A stretch of 64,000 nt of DNA, from positions 59,960 through 123,959 of the forward strand of contig JANQRV010000415.1 of assembly GCA_028284395.1 (NCBI GenBank), written 5' to 3'. Below are positions 1 through 8,420 of this stretch, piece by piece. How positions within the stretch are numbered: the stretch's first letter is position 1; each line of letters starts with the position of its first letter. This DNA comes from Saprospiraceae bacterium. Lineage in GTDB: Bacteria > Bacteroidota > Bacteroidia > Chitinophagales > Saprospiraceae. The notes beneath the pieces were generated by a model that saw only the letters and a program-made list of their open reading frames with translations, was not told the DNA's origin and ran no database searches. The translations under genes were made by a program, and so were the position numbers.

Positions 1-468
1 TTGGTTTATGGTGGCGGTGGAGTGGGACTGATGGGAGTTACTGCTCGTGCTGCCCTTGAACACAATGGTGAGGTAGTTGGCATAATTCCCGATTTTCTAA
101 AGGACATTGAAGGCATCAACCTGGAAATTAAAGCGCTCCATTTAGTAAAAAGTATGCATGAGCGTAAACAGAAAATGGCTCAAATGTCAAATGCTGTGCT
201 GGTCCTGCCAGGAGGTTTTGGGACACTCGACGAACTGTTTGAAATACTGACACTCATTCAACTGAAACAGGGCAGTTGGCCAATTGGTATCCTCAATGTT
301 GGCGGGTATTACGATCACCTGATAGCTCATATGCAGCAGATGCGCGAAGCGGGTTTTTTATTCATTCAACCAGATAAACTCTTACACATCAGCGAAGATG
401 TGGAGCAACTAATCTCATTTTTAATGGAGCAACCCGATTTCGTAAAACGGAACCTCGAGCGATTGTAA
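1..468 (+). CDS. LOG family protein (5'-truncated by window edge)
   Basis: The gene enters the window already in frame and ends at TAA 466-468, so the N-terminal nucleotide-binding start is missing (family members are about 180-200 residues; 155 are visible). The visible part has the Rossmann-type glycine stretch VYGGGGVGLMG near its start, an ERK segment around residue 54, and the family signature PGGFGTLDELFE near residue 70. Proteins with this signature (LOG, formerly called lysine decarboxylase-like) hydrolyse nucleoside 5'-monophosphates, often cytokinin ribotides, to base plus ribose 5-phosphate. The physiological substrate in this organism cannot be read from the sequence. No operon partner is evident: the next gene is 137 bp away with its own candidate promoter. 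Confidence 0.85.
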   Translation: MVYGGGGVGLMGVTARAALEHNGEVVGIIPDFLKDIEGINLEIKALHLVKSMHERKQKMAQMSNAVLVLPGGFGTLDELFEILTLIQLKQGSWPIGILNVGGYYDHLIAHMQQMREAGFLFIQPDKLLHISEDVEQLISFLMEQPDFVKRNLERL

Positions 469-521
469 CCGGTGGCCTTAATGATACAAAAAATTTTATT
501 CTGTTTTTTTTGAAATTTATA

Positions 522-551
522 TTGGTGGATTCAATTAAAAACCTTAGTTTG
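522..551 (+). promoter_or_regulatory. Candidate Bacteroidota promoter for uvrA
   Basis: TTG at 522-524, a 19-base spacer, then TTAGTTTG at 544-551. This is one base away from the TAnnTTTG box used by the Bacteroidota primary sigma factor, and the spacing is right. It lies 54 bp upstream of the uvrA start. Called by pattern only. Confidence 0.4.
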
Positions 552-605
552 CCTCTCTTGTTTTGTTAGAAAATGTAGAGGATTCAAAAATTTCTAAGTA
601 AATCC

Positions 606-3452
606 ATGGCGAAGAAAAAAGAAGCTGCAGTTCTGGAATTGGAAGAAAAAGAGCGCTTCAGAAATTCGATTCAAATCAAAGGCGCAAAGTCTAACAATCT
701 AAACAACATTAGTCTTGTTATTCCTAAGAATCAATTGGTTGTCGTGACGGGAGTTTCTGGTTCCGGAAAATCCTCTTTAACAATGGACACTTTGTTCGCA
801 GAAGGTCAAAGACGATATGTCGAGAGTCTTTCCTCTTATGCCCGTCAATTCTTGATGCGGATGAAAAAACCGGAGGTTGATTTCATCAAGGGAATTTGTC
901 CCGCTATTGCCATCGAGCAAAAGGTTAGTACGAGAAATGCACGCTCCACAGTGGGAACCTTAACTGAAGTATACGATTTTTTGAGGTTGCTATTTTCCCG
1001 AATTGGAAAGACAATTTCGCCTATTTCCGGAGAAATTGTGCGCCGGCACACAGTTACCGATGTTACTGATTTCATCCATGCTTTGCCCGAAGGGACTAAA
1101 GTGCAGTTATTTATTCCCCTTCCGCAAAAATACAAGGACCGAGTGCTGGAGCAGGAGTTTCAGTTGCTGCTCCAGAAGGGGTATACGCGGTTCGTGATGA
1201 ACAAAGAAGTAACTGATATTGAAGATTTTCTCGGCAGCGGAAATCCTCTCTTGAAAAAGACGATTAAGGAAGCTGAGAAACAATCCTTACGAATTCTCAT
1301 CGACCGATTCCTGGTAAAGTATTCGGATGAAGAGAACATCAAAAGAATCTCCGATTCGGTTCAGACAGCCTTTTTTGAAAGCTGGGGCGAATGTATTGTC
1401 AAAGCTGAAGGTGTGGAGCAGGCTAGTTTCAACAATCGATTCGAACTCGATGGAATGGCCTTTTTAGATCCAACTCCTCAGTTGTTTAACTTCAATAACC
1501 CTTATGGTGCCTGCCCGAATTGTGAGGGGTTTAGTAAAGTAATGGGAATTGACGAAAAAAAAGTGATTCCTAATCCATCTAAGTCCGTATATGAAGAAGC
1601 AATCGCCTGTTGGAAAGGTGAGAAGTATGGACAATGGTTGAAGGATTTTCTACAAGTAGCTCATCGGTTCAATTTCCCGGTTCATGAGCCCTATCAAAAT
1701 CTAAGTGACGAGCATAAAAAACTACTGTGGCGGGGCAATGATGAATTCTACGGTATTCAGGCTTTTTTTGAGGAACTAGAAGAAAAAACCTATAAAATCC
1801 AAAACCGAGTGATGCTGGCTCGTTACCGGGGCAAAACAGATTGTCCTGAATGTGAAGGCGGCCGCCTTCGGAAAGAAGCTACCTACGTCAAGGTTGGCGG
1901 TAAGAGCCTCCCTGAATTGGTTAAAATGCCGATTGATGAGTTACTCAGTTTTTTTCAGGGCATTGAATTAACTGAATTTGATCAAAAGGTAGGTAAGCGT
2001 TTGCTATTAGAAATTGTCAATCGCCTGGAATTCATGTGCGATGTCGGGTTGAGCTATTTGTCTCTTGGGAGGATCTCGGCCACGCTGAGCGGAGGAGAGA
2101 CCCAACGAATTAACCTAACCCGTACCTTGGGAAGCAATTTGACAAACTCCATGTACATTCTCGACGAACCGAGTATTGGACTCCATCCCAGAGATACTAG
2201 CCGTCTCGTTAGAGTACTTAAATCTTTGCGCGATCTTGGTAATACGGTTATCGTTGTAGAACACGAAGAAGATGTAATCAGCAATGCAGACTTTCTGGTG
2301 GATGTAGGACCTCATGCCGGTGTCCATGGTGGAAATATAGTATATGCAGGCCCGTATGAAGATATTGATAAAGATGCCGGTGACAGTCTGACCGCTCAAT
2401 ACATGAATGGTGGAATGTCGATCCCAATACCGGCCAAGCGCAGACCTGCTCGCAAATTCATAGAGGTTATTGGTGCTAAACAGAATAATCTCAAGAACAT
2501 TGATGTAAGGATTCCGTTGCGAGCACTGACGGTAGTGACCGGTGTATCGGGCTCGGGTAAGACTACATTGGTAAAACAGATACTTTACCCCGCATTGCTC
2601 AAGCATTTAGGAGAGAGTTCCACCCGGAGCCTAGGGCTGCATCTGAAATTAGATGGTGCTTTGGATGGTGTTACTCAGGTTGAGATGGTAAATCAAAATC
2701 CGATCGGGCGATCCTCTCGCTCCAACCCCGTGACCTACGTCAAGGCCTATGACCATATTCGCAACTTGATGACCAAGCAGCAACTGGCAAAGATCCGGGG
2801 ATTTAAACCGAAGCACTTTTCCTTTAATGTCGACGGCGGGCGTTGCGATACGTGTAAAGGAGAAGGGGAGCAGGTAATCGAAATGCAGTTTTTAGCAGAT
2901 GTACGCTTGGAATGTGAAGAATGTAAAGGGCAGCGTTTCAAACAAGAAGTGCTCGATGTGTTGTATAAGGGGTTAAATATCCATCAAATTCTAAACCTTA
3001 GTATTGATGAGGCTTTAGAGTTCTTTTCCGATGCGAAAGAAGTGGTTGCAAAACTGAAACCGCTTGCCGATGTAGGTTTAGGTTATGTCAAATTGGGGCA
3101 ATCATCCAGTACTCTTTCCGGAGGAGAAGCTCAAAGAGTCAAATTAGCTTCTTTTTTGAATAAAGAACAAAAAGGCGAATCTATCCTTTTTATTTTTGAT
3201 GAGCCGACTACCGGTTTGCATTTTCACGATATCCTCAAACTATTGGCAGCGCTGAATGCCCTGGTGGATAAAGGACACTCGGTTCTTGTAGTTGAACACA
3301 ATATGGAGATTATTAAGTCTGCAGATTGGATCGTCGATTTAGGTCCCGAAGGAGGAAAACAAGGAGGGCATCTTGTTTTCGAAGGTTTGCCGGAAGATCT
3401 AGTGAAAGTCAAGGGGTCTTATACAGGGCAATTCCTTAAAGACAAATTGTGA
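606..3452 (+). CDS. uvrA: Excinuclease ABC subunit A (UvrA)
   Basis: UvrA is the damage-recognition ATPase of nucleotide excision repair; it loads UvrB at bulky DNA lesions. At 948 residues the protein is of normal length and carries two ABC cassettes: Walker A GVSGSGKSS at 49-57 and GVSGSGKTT at 646-654, signatures LSGGETQRI and LSGGEAQRV, and Walker B ILDEPSIGLHPRD and FIFDEPTTGLHFHD. The C-terminal zinc module is intact (C747, C750, C770, C773). The N-terminal zinc module is only half present: C303/C306 (ACPNC) remain, but the CxxC pair expected about 25 residues earlier is replaced by a stretch reading FNNRFELDG. This suggests a divergent UvrA, perhaps a second paralogue rather than the main copy. 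It is monocistronic by spacing. Confidence 0.93.
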   Translation: MAKKKEAAVLELEEKERFRNSIQIKGAKSNNLNNISLVIPKNQLVVVTGVSGSGKSSLTMDTLFAEGQRRYVESLSSYARQFLMRMKKPEVDFIKGICPAIAIEQKVSTRNARSTVGTLTEVYDFLRLLFSRIGKTISPISGEIVRRHTVTDVTDFIHALPEGTKVQLFIPLPQKYKDRVLEQEFQLLLQKGYTRFVMNKEVTDIEDFLGSGNPLLKKTIKEAEKQSLRILIDRFLVKYSDEENIKRISDSVQTAFFESWGECIVKAEGVEQASFNNRFELDGMAFLDPTPQLFNFNNPYGACPNCEGFSKVMGIDEKKVIPNPSKSVYEEAIACWKGEKYGQWLKDFLQVAHRFNFPVHEPYQNLSDEHKKLLWRGNDEFYGIQAFFEELEEKTYKIQNRVMLARYRGKTDCPECEGGRLRKEATYVKVGGKSLPELVKMPIDELLSFFQGIELTEFDQKVGKRLLLEIVNRLEFMCDVGLSYLSLGRISATLSGGETQRINLTRTLGSNLTNSMYILDEPSIGLHPRDTSRLVRVLKSLRDLGNTVIVVEHEEDVISNADFLVDVGPHAGVHGGNIVYAGPYEDIDKDAGDSLTAQYMNGGMSIPIPAKRRPARKFIEVIGAKQNNLKNIDVRIPLRALTVVTGVSGSGKTTLVKQILYPALLKHLGESSTRSLGLHLKLDGALDGVTQVEMVNQNPIGRSSRSNPVTYVKAYDHIRNLMTKQQLAKIRGFKPKHFSFNVDGGRCDTCKGEGEQVIEMQFLADVRLECEECKGQRFKQEVLDVLYKGLNIHQILNLSIDEALEFFSDAKEVVAKLKPLADVGLGYVKLGQSSSTLSGGEAQRVKLASFLNKEQKGESILFIFDEPTTGLHFHDILKLLAALNALVDKGHSVLVVEHNMEIIKSADWIVDLGPEGGKQGGHLVFEGLPEDLVKVKGSYTGQFLKDKL

Positions 3453-3754
3453 TAGACCCTGATCGACCGATGGCATTGATTGACGGTGCTCATTCAGAAC
3501 TTGGTTGGAATCCCCTTGCCGGGCTATAAAACACGTACTTCATGCCCATTTTTTGCCAATTTTAACATCGTAGGTCTTGCTTACTTATGAAAAATTGACT
3601 GCAGCTGGACTTAGATTCCTGGTTTTTCGCCTTCAGCTGAAAGTCCCAAACAAGTTCTCCGTGATTTGATTTGTCCCCTGACTTAATTACCTTCGCTCCC
3701 TAATTGTAAAATAATGGTCGACCCATTGGGACAATCTTAATAAACCAACTCGAT
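3453..3754. other. Intergenic region uvrA-fabG
   Basis: No ORF, terminator hairpin or RNA gene is convincing here. The only recognisable element is the candidate fabG promoter near the right end, listed separately. Confidence 0.5.
3665..3695 (+). promoter_or_regulatory. Candidate promoter for fabG
   Basis: TTTG at 3665-3668, exactly 19 bases, then TACCTTCG at 3688-3695 (one mismatch to TAnnTTTG). It is followed by a 59-base untranslated stretch before the ATG at 3755. Confidence 0.45.
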
Positions 3755-4501
3755 ATGAAATTGCTGGAAAATAAAACTGCCCTGGTTACTGGAGGCTCCA
3801 GAGGAATTGGGGAAGCAATTGTACGCAAATTTGCAGAACATGGTGCCAATGTCGCCTTTACTTATCGTTCTTCCGATGAAAAGGCGAAAAAGATTGTAGC
3901 TGATCTCAGTTCAACCGGAGTAGAAATAAGGGCGCTTCAATCCGATGCCAGCTCCTATGAGGCAGCGGAGCAGCTGATCAAAGAGGTGTTAGACGTGTTT
4001 GGACGAATTGACATTTTAGTCAACAATGCCGGGATAACCAAAGATACCCTGATGTTGCGGATGGCAGAAGAACAATGGGATCAAGTAATTGATGTAAATC
4101 TCAAATCTGTTTTCAACGTTACGAAACATGCGATCCGATCCATGATGAAGAATCGAGGAGGGTCCATTATTAATATGAGCTCGATCGTAGGGATGACGGG
4201 TAATGCGGGTCAGGCTAATTACGCCGCCTCAAAAGCTGGAATCATAGGTTTTTCCAAAAGTATCGCTAAGGAAATGGGATCCCGGAATATCAGGTGCAAT
4301 GTTATAGCTCCCGGATTTATTGAGACGGATATGACTCATGATCTCGACGAGAAAACCAAAGAGGCATATCTCAAGAACATCCCGCTGAAGCGACTCGGAA
4401 AAAGCGAAGAAATAGCAGATGCCTGTGTCTTTCTCGGATCTGATATGTCAAGCTACCTTTCCGGACAAACGATTAGTGTTTGTGGTGCACTGAATTGTTA
4501 A
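3755..4501 (+). CDS. fabG: 3-oxoacyl-[acyl-carrier-protein] reductase
   Basis: FabG reduces 3-oxoacyl-ACP to 3-hydroxyacyl-ACP with NADPH in cytosolic fatty-acid elongation. The 248 residues match the family length. The cofactor motif TGGSRGIG starts at residue 12, NNAG lies near residue 90, and the catalytic triad is S143, Y156, K160 (YAASK), with the usual 13-residue Ser-Tyr step. The C-terminus reads SVCGALNC instead of the common VNGGxxM ending, a minor deviation. The gene stands alone here, away from other fab genes, so another SDR reductase role is possible. The close match to FabG along the whole length makes that less likely. Confidence 0.88.
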   Translation: MKLLENKTALVTGGSRGIGEAIVRKFAEHGANVAFTYRSSDEKAKKIVADLSSTGVEIRALQSDASSYEAAEQLIKEVLDVFGRIDILVNNAGITKDTLMLRMAEEQWDQVIDVNLKSVFNVTKHAIRSMMKNRGGSIINMSSIVGMTGNAGQANYAASKAGIIGFSKSIAKEMGSRNIRCNVIAPGFIETDMTHDLDEKTKEAYLKNIPLKRLGKSEEIADACVFLGSDMSSYLSGQTISVCGALNC

Positions 4502-4597
4502 GGGGACAACCATGTCGAGACTAAATCGAAAGGTGTAAAACCTACAAACATTTCGTGATGTTCTATATTTATTTTCACAACAAAATTTACCTTCATT

Positions 4598-5179
4598 ATG
4601 AGAAAAGTTCTCACTACTTCCTTCTTGTTTGTCATGGCAATGGCCATTAGTTTTTCGGCCGATGCACAGGAGTTTCCTGATTTGGATAAGAGTCCGCTCG
4701 ATATGGCCTATTATCCGGCACGTGCTGCCTTCCGCAATTTTGCCAAAACCGAAGAGGAAAAAATAGCTGGTCAACCCATCATCCGAGTATTGTACTCCAG
4801 GCCACAAAAAAAAGGAAGAGTAGTATTTGGCGAGCTCATAAAATTTGGTGAGCCAGATCGCATTGGTGCAAATGAATCTTCCGAGATTATGTTCATGAAG
4901 CCCGTGACTATTAACGGAAATAGAGTACCCGCTGGTCGATATACTTTCTATGCAACTCCGACGGCCAATAATTGGGAGGTGACCTTTAGTACTGACGTAG
5001 ATGGCTGGGGAGCATATGCTTACAACGGTTCTCACAATGTAGCAAGCGTTACCGTGCCCACCGAAAAATCTGAGGAAGTGATCGAAGCATTATCCATCGT
5101 TTTTGAAAAAGCTGATGATGGTGCACATATGATCATTGGTTGGGATCAAACGATTGTACGCGTACCAATCCAGTTTTAG
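4598..5179 (+). CDS. Exported DUF2911 domain protein
   Basis: A 193-residue protein with a clear signal peptide (about residues 1-24, ending ADAQ). It is followed by a DUF2911 domain recognisable by the segments VLYSRPQKKGRVVFGEL, a YTFYATPT turn, and the closing IGWDQTIVRVPIQF. DUF2911 is a beta-rich periplasmic domain of unknown function, common in Bacteroidota. A second, longer DUF2911 protein is encoded at 7363-8211, so the window carries two. The gene is 96 bp downstream of fabG without an obvious promoter of high quality. The next gene's promoter starts immediately after this stop codon. Confidence 0.82.
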   Translation: MRKVLTTSFLFVMAMAISFSADAQEFPDLDKSPLDMAYYPARAAFRNFAKTEEEKIAGQPIIRVLYSRPQKKGRVVFGELIKFGEPDRIGANESSEIMFMKPVTINGNRVPAGRYTFYATPTANNWEVTFSTDVDGWGAYAYNGSHNVASVTVPTEKSEEVIEALSIVFEKADDGAHMIIGWDQTIVRVPIQF

Positions 5180-5180
5180 T

Positions 5181-5211
5181 TTTGCTTTCTTTCATAAAAA
5201 ACTTATCTTTG
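5181..5211 (+). promoter_or_regulatory. Strong Bacteroidota-type promoter for rpmE2
   Basis: TTTG at 5181-5184, 19 bases, then a perfect TAnnTTTG box (TATCTTTG, 5204-5211). It begins 2 bases after the DUF2911 stop codon and predicts a leader of about 20 bases before ATG 5238. This is one of the best promoter matches in the window and supports the phylum assignment. Confidence 0.7.
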
Positions 5212-5237
5212 CCCTCCATTAAGAAAAGTTGGTTAAA

Positions 5238-5495
5238 ATGAAGAAAGATATTCATCCTAAAAATTATAGACTGGTTGTTTTCAAAGACATTTCGAACGAC
5301 AAAGCAATTCTTACGAAGTCTTGTGCGCCATCCAGAGAGACGACTACCTGGGAAGACGGCAAAGAGTATCCGTTGGTGAAGATGGAAATTTCCAGTTTCT
5401 CGCATCCGTTCTTTACGGGGAAAATGAAATTTGTTGATACGGCAGGACGGATTGATAAGTTTAACAAGAAATTTGCAAAATTCGGTAAGAAGTAA
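5238..5495 (+). CDS. rpmE2: Type B 50S ribosomal protein L31
   Basis: An 85-residue protein starting [11 protein letters not shown] and matching the type B (zinc-independent) L31 family: the CxxC zinc residues of classical L31 are absent, and the motifs [13 protein letters not shown] and GRIDKFNKK are present. L31 binds 5S rRNA on the large ribosomal subunit. An in-frame TTG at 5229 would add three residues, but the ATG at 5238 gives the standard N-terminus and a sensible distance from the promoter. Transcription probably ends at the hairpin at 5591-5628. Confidence 0.93.
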   Translation: MKKDIHPKNYRLVVFKDISNDKAILTKSCAPSRETTTWEDGKEYPLVKMEISSFSHPFFTGKMKFVDTAGRIDKFNKKFAKFGKK

Positions 5496-5590
5496 TCGAA
5501 TCATCTTAAACTAGGTTGCTCAATAAGCGACGATGGTTTTAATGTTTGGGAAACCAGACTACTTTTGACCAAAACTTTGTAAGTTAAGAT

Positions 5591-5628
5591 AAAAAGTTCC
5601 GATCAATTTTTGGTTGGAACTTTTTTTT
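5591..5628 (+). terminator. Intrinsic terminator after rpmE2
   Basis: AAAAAGTTCC (5591-5600) pairs with GGAACTTTTT (5616-5625); the interior ATCAA/TTGGT can extend the stem with one G-U. A run of eight T follows on the + strand. The A-tract on the left side means it could also work in reverse. It lies only 21 bp before the next start codon. Confidence 0.75.
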
Positions 5629-5648
5629 AGTTTCCAAAGGTTAATTTT

Positions 5649-6866
5649 ATGAACATAATCCTTTTCGACAACGAAGTCCGCGACCAACTCTTACCATTAA
5701 CCTTTACCCGTCCAGTTTGCGAATTGAGAGTCGGTATCTTGACCATCAAGGAAAAATGGCAACGCTGGTTTGAGATGGGTAAGGTGGCATACATTACACA
5801 AGATTATTTGGCAGAAAAATACCGGATTGATTACGGTGAGGAGAACTACGTGATCAACGGGTCTGTAATGCCATCTCCTCAATTGTTTGCATTAATCAGG
5901 CAAATGGAATTCAATCAGGCATTCTTGCGTGGTGATGAATTGATCGTAGCAAAACTAGATGAAAATCAGTTCGAGAAATTAATACACGATGAGGATATAG
6001 CAGAAATCGAAGGTCTCGATATTGAAGACACTGAATTTCTAAAGATTAATTATCCGTGGGATGTCTTTCAATTAAACGATGCGGCGATCAGGGCGGATTT
6101 TGAATTGCTTACCAAAGGGCGTCGTTCCGCACCTTTAAGTAATACCAATCTCGTTTTAGGACCTTCCGACCAAATTTTTATGGAGGCAGGAGCTCAAGTT
6201 GAAGGCACAACTTTGAATGCAAGTTCCGGCCCGATTTACATCGGTAAGGAAGCAACCATTATGGAAGGAAGTTTAATTCGAGGGTCACTTGCGATGTGTG
6301 ACCATTCAGTGGTCAAGATGGGGACAAAGATCTATGGTGCAACTACGCTTGGACCGCACGTTAAAGTGGGAGGTGAAATCAAGAATACGGTCTTTCAAGC
6401 CTATTCCAACAAAGGACACGATGGCTTCATCGGTAATTCCGTTATCGGCGAGTGGTGCAACATAGGAGCCGATACCAATAGTTCAAACCTCAAGAACAAT
6501 TATTCTGAGGTTAAGCTTTGGAGTTATCAAAAGCAGAGCTTTATAAAAACCGGCCTGCAGTTCTGTGGGGTGATTATGGGAGATCATTCCAAATGCGGTA
6601 TTAATACGATGTTCAATACGGGTACCGTGGTAGGGGTCGGTTGCAGTATATTCGGGAGTGGATACCCCCGCAACTATATTCCTTCCTATGCTTGGGGAGG
6701 GGCCAAGGGGTTTAGTACCTTTAAGATGGATCAAGCTTTTGAGTCTTTCGAACGCATGATGCAACGAAGAAATGTGCCTTTTGGCGTAGAAGAACGCTTA
6801 ATCATGTTGCGTATCTTTGAGGATACGGCACAGTACCGGAGATGGGAGAATAATCCTCCCTCTTGA
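5649..6866 (+). CDS. Alternate (Bacteroidota-type) GlmU: UDP-GlcNAc diphosphorylase / GlcN-1-P acetyltransferase-like protein
   Basis: A 405-residue protein beginning NIILFDNEVRDQLLPLTFTRP, the start seen in the sugar nucleotidyltransferase family that replaces classical GlmU in Bacteroidota. The N-terminal half is the nucleotidyltransferase-like part (LRVGILTIKEKW near residue 26). The C-terminal half, from about residue 170, is a left-handed beta-helix of hexapeptide repeats (for example IGKEATIMEGSLIRGS and IGNSVIGEWCNIGADT), typical of acyltransferases. The predicted role is cytosolic synthesis of UDP-N-acetylglucosamine for peptidoglycan. The gene lies just behind the rpmE2 terminator and converges on mgsA with a 2-bp gap. 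The function is inferred from family architecture; substrate specificity is not proven by the sequence. Confidence 0.85.
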   Translation: MNIILFDNEVRDQLLPLTFTRPVCELRVGILTIKEKWQRWFEMGKVAYITQDYLAEKYRIDYGEENYVINGSVMPSPQLFALIRQMEFNQAFLRGDELIVAKLDENQFEKLIHDEDIAEIEGLDIEDTEFLKINYPWDVFQLNDAAIRADFELLTKGRRSAPLSNTNLVLGPSDQIFMEAGAQVEGTTLNASSGPIYIGKEATIMEGSLIRGSLAMCDHSVVKMGTKIYGATTLGPHVKVGGEIKNTVFQAYSNKGHDGFIGNSVIGEWCNIGADTNSSNLKNNYSEVKLWSYQKQSFIKTGLQFCGVIMGDHSKCGINTMFNTGTVVGVGCSIFGSGYPRNYIPSYAWGGAKGFSTFKMDQAFESFERMMQRRNVPFGVEERLIMLRIFEDTAQYRRWENNPPS

Positions 6867-6868
6867 GA

Positions 6869-7231
6869 TTAAAGTGTTTGAACGAATCTTTCGGCTGCTG
6901 CTTGGTTGGTCGCCAAAGGAATGTTGTGAACATCACAGAGTCGCATTAACATGCTGACATCTACTTCATGTGGGTGTTTACCAAGAGGGTCTCTAAAAAA
7001 GATTACCATGTCGATCTCACCTTCTACCAAGCGACCGGCGATCTGCGCATCCCCTCCTAATGGCCCACTTTCCATTCTTTGTACTTGCAGTCCTGCTTTT
7101 TCAAGATGAGAGCCTGTTGTACCGGTAGCTACCAGCTGGATGTTCTTGCTTTTAAATAAGTTGATGTGATCCTTCACGAACCCCACCATATCGGCTTTTT
7201 TGCCGTCATGAGCGATAATGGCAATTGTCAT
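6869..7231 (-). CDS. mgsA: Methylglyoxal synthase
   Basis: A 120-residue protein that converts dihydroxyacetone phosphate to methylglyoxal and phosphate, an overflow branch of glycolysis. The diagnostic segments are all present: AHDGKK (residues 7-12, phosphate-binding His/Asp/Lys), ATGTTG, ESGPLGGDAQIA with the catalytic aspartate, and FFRDPLGKHPHEVD with a second conserved Asp/His pair. Length is normal for the short bacterial form. It is convergent with the preceding glmU-like gene (2 bp apart) and divergent from the DUF2911 gene, so it is probably transcribed alone. Confidence 0.95.
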   Translation of the reverse strand: MTIAIIAHDGKKADMVGFVKDHINLFKSKNIQLVATGTTGSHLEKAGLQVQRMESGPLGGDAQIAGRLVEGEIDMVIFFRDPLGKHPHEVDVSMLMRLCDVHNIPLATNQAAAERFVQTL

Positions 7232-7318
7232 AATCTGTTGTTTGTCGTTTCAAAGAAACTGATTTCTTAAGAAAATGTGAAAAAGACCAGCAGAGCATGG
7301 CAAACTTTGGAAAAAGAT

Positions 7319-7326
7319 TAATTTTG
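7319..7326 (+). promoter_or_regulatory. Candidate -7 box upstream of the long DUF2911 gene
   Basis: TAATTTTG is a perfect TAnnTTTG box, 36 bp before ATG 7363. The -33 region is weak. Because this box lies downstream of the alternative ATG at 7297, it favours the start at 7363. Confidence 0.4.
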
Positions 7327-7362
7327 GCGCGAATTTATCATTTTAAATTAAAACAAGCTGAC

Positions 7363-8211
7363 ATGAAGAGATTTATGCTAAATCTTTCTGCTTTAATGAC
7401 TTTGTTGTTTTTTTCTACTAGCGCTCTAGCTCAATTTAACACGCCCGCTCCTAGCCCTTCTTCCAAATTGGTTCAGACAGTAGGTCTGACCGAAGTAACA
7501 ATTGAATATTCACGTCCAAGTGTAAAAGACCGTACAATTTTTGGTGATCTTCGCCCCTACGATGTCGTATGGAGAACCGGTGCCAATGCTGCTACTAAAG
7601 TGTCTTTTAATAAAGATGTAAAAGTTGGCAATACGGATCTTAAAGCTGGTTCTTATGCCTTATTCACGCTTCCTAACAAGGGTGAGTGGAAAGTCATGTT
7701 CTACAATTATGATACGCCTAATTCCAATGGTTACGGCGATAAAGAGGCCGTTGCAACGTTGTCTGTAAAACCGATGGATGCAGGTCGTTTGGTCGAGTCC
7801 ATGATCATCGATGTAAACAACTTGCGGAATAATAGTGCCACCATTGACATCCTATGGGAACGTACATTAATCAGCATTCCTTTGGCTGTACACACGGATA
7901 ATCAGGTCATGGCTGCATTCAAAAAAATGCAGGAGGGCCCTTCTGCTGGACAATACTATGCCATGGGTAATTTCATGTATGAAAGTGGACAAGATTTGGA
8001 AACTGCACTGAAATATGTACAGAAAGCGACTAAGACTGATAATCCAAGGTTTTGGCAAGTACATCGTGAAGCTCTGATCCTTGGTAAACTGGGTAAAAAA
8101 GCCGAAGCCATTAAGACCGCAAAGCATTCTTTAGAACTGGCTAAAAAGGCAGAGAATATGGACTATGTGAAAATGAATGAGAAGGCAATCAAAGAATGGT
8201 CTACAATGTAG
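7363..8211 (+). CDS. Exported DUF2911 protein with helical C-terminal extension
   Basis: The chosen start gives a signal peptide (MKRFMLNLSALMTLLF, cleavage near SALAQF). The upstream ATG at 7297 would put 22 charged residues before it and would overlap the promoter box. Residues about 30-170 form a DUF2911 domain (VEYSRPSVKDRT-like segment IEYSRPSVKDRT, VWRTGANAATK, SYALFTLP, IDILWERTLISIPL). Residues about 180-282 are helical, with TPR-like spacing (AMGNFMYESGQDLETALKYV, then ALILGKLGKKAEAIK). Function is unknown; the TPR-like tail suggests a protein-protein contact in the periplasm. It is a relative of the shorter DUF2911 protein at 4598-5179. A good terminator follows. Confidence 0.83.
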   Translation: MKRFMLNLSALMTLLFFSTSALAQFNTPAPSPSSKLVQTVGLTEVTIEYSRPSVKDRTIFGDLRPYDVVWRTGANAATKVSFNKDVKVGNTDLKAGSYALFTLPNKGEWKVMFYNYDTPNSNGYGDKEAVATLSVKPMDAGRLVESMIIDVNNLRNNSATIDILWERTLISIPLAVHTDNQVMAAFKKMQEGPSAGQYYAMGNFMYESGQDLETALKYVQKATKTDNPRFWQVHREALILGKLGKKAEAIKTAKHSLELAKKAENMDYVKMNEKAIKEWSTM

Positions 8212-8247
8212 TGAATCATCCTCATTAATCATTGCAAACTTCTTAGG

Positions 8248-8282
8248 AATAGCAGTAGCCTCTGGTTACTGCTATTTTATTT
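8248..8282 (+). terminator. Intrinsic terminator
   Basis: AATAGCAGTA (8248-8257) pairs perfectly with TACTGCTATT (8267-8276), with CC/GG inside the loop, followed by TTATTTT. It ends the DUF2911 transcript. Confidence 0.75.
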
Positions 8283-8420
8283 TGGCAACTTTTTTACTAC
8301 AAGTCCGTAAACTCTTCTTATCCGATCCCCTCAGTGTTTTTCCTGTGTAACCCTGACTTATTTTAAAAATTCCTGCATACCATCGATCAGCCTCTTTAAT
8401 TGTTTTTAAACCTCTTCTAC

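Noticed and set aside
2115..2606. 163-codon minus-strand frame inside uvrA
   Set aside because: Shadow of a highly conserved ABC cassette; no independent start context or homology-like features.
3453..3560. tRNA-like stretch with GGTTGGAATCC
   Set aside because: No acceptor stem or D and anticodon arms can be folded around it.
4448..5035. 195-codon minus-strand frame opposite the DUF2911 gene
   Set aside because: It is antisense to a clear signal-peptide protein with a recognised domain, and its translation has no domain-like pattern.
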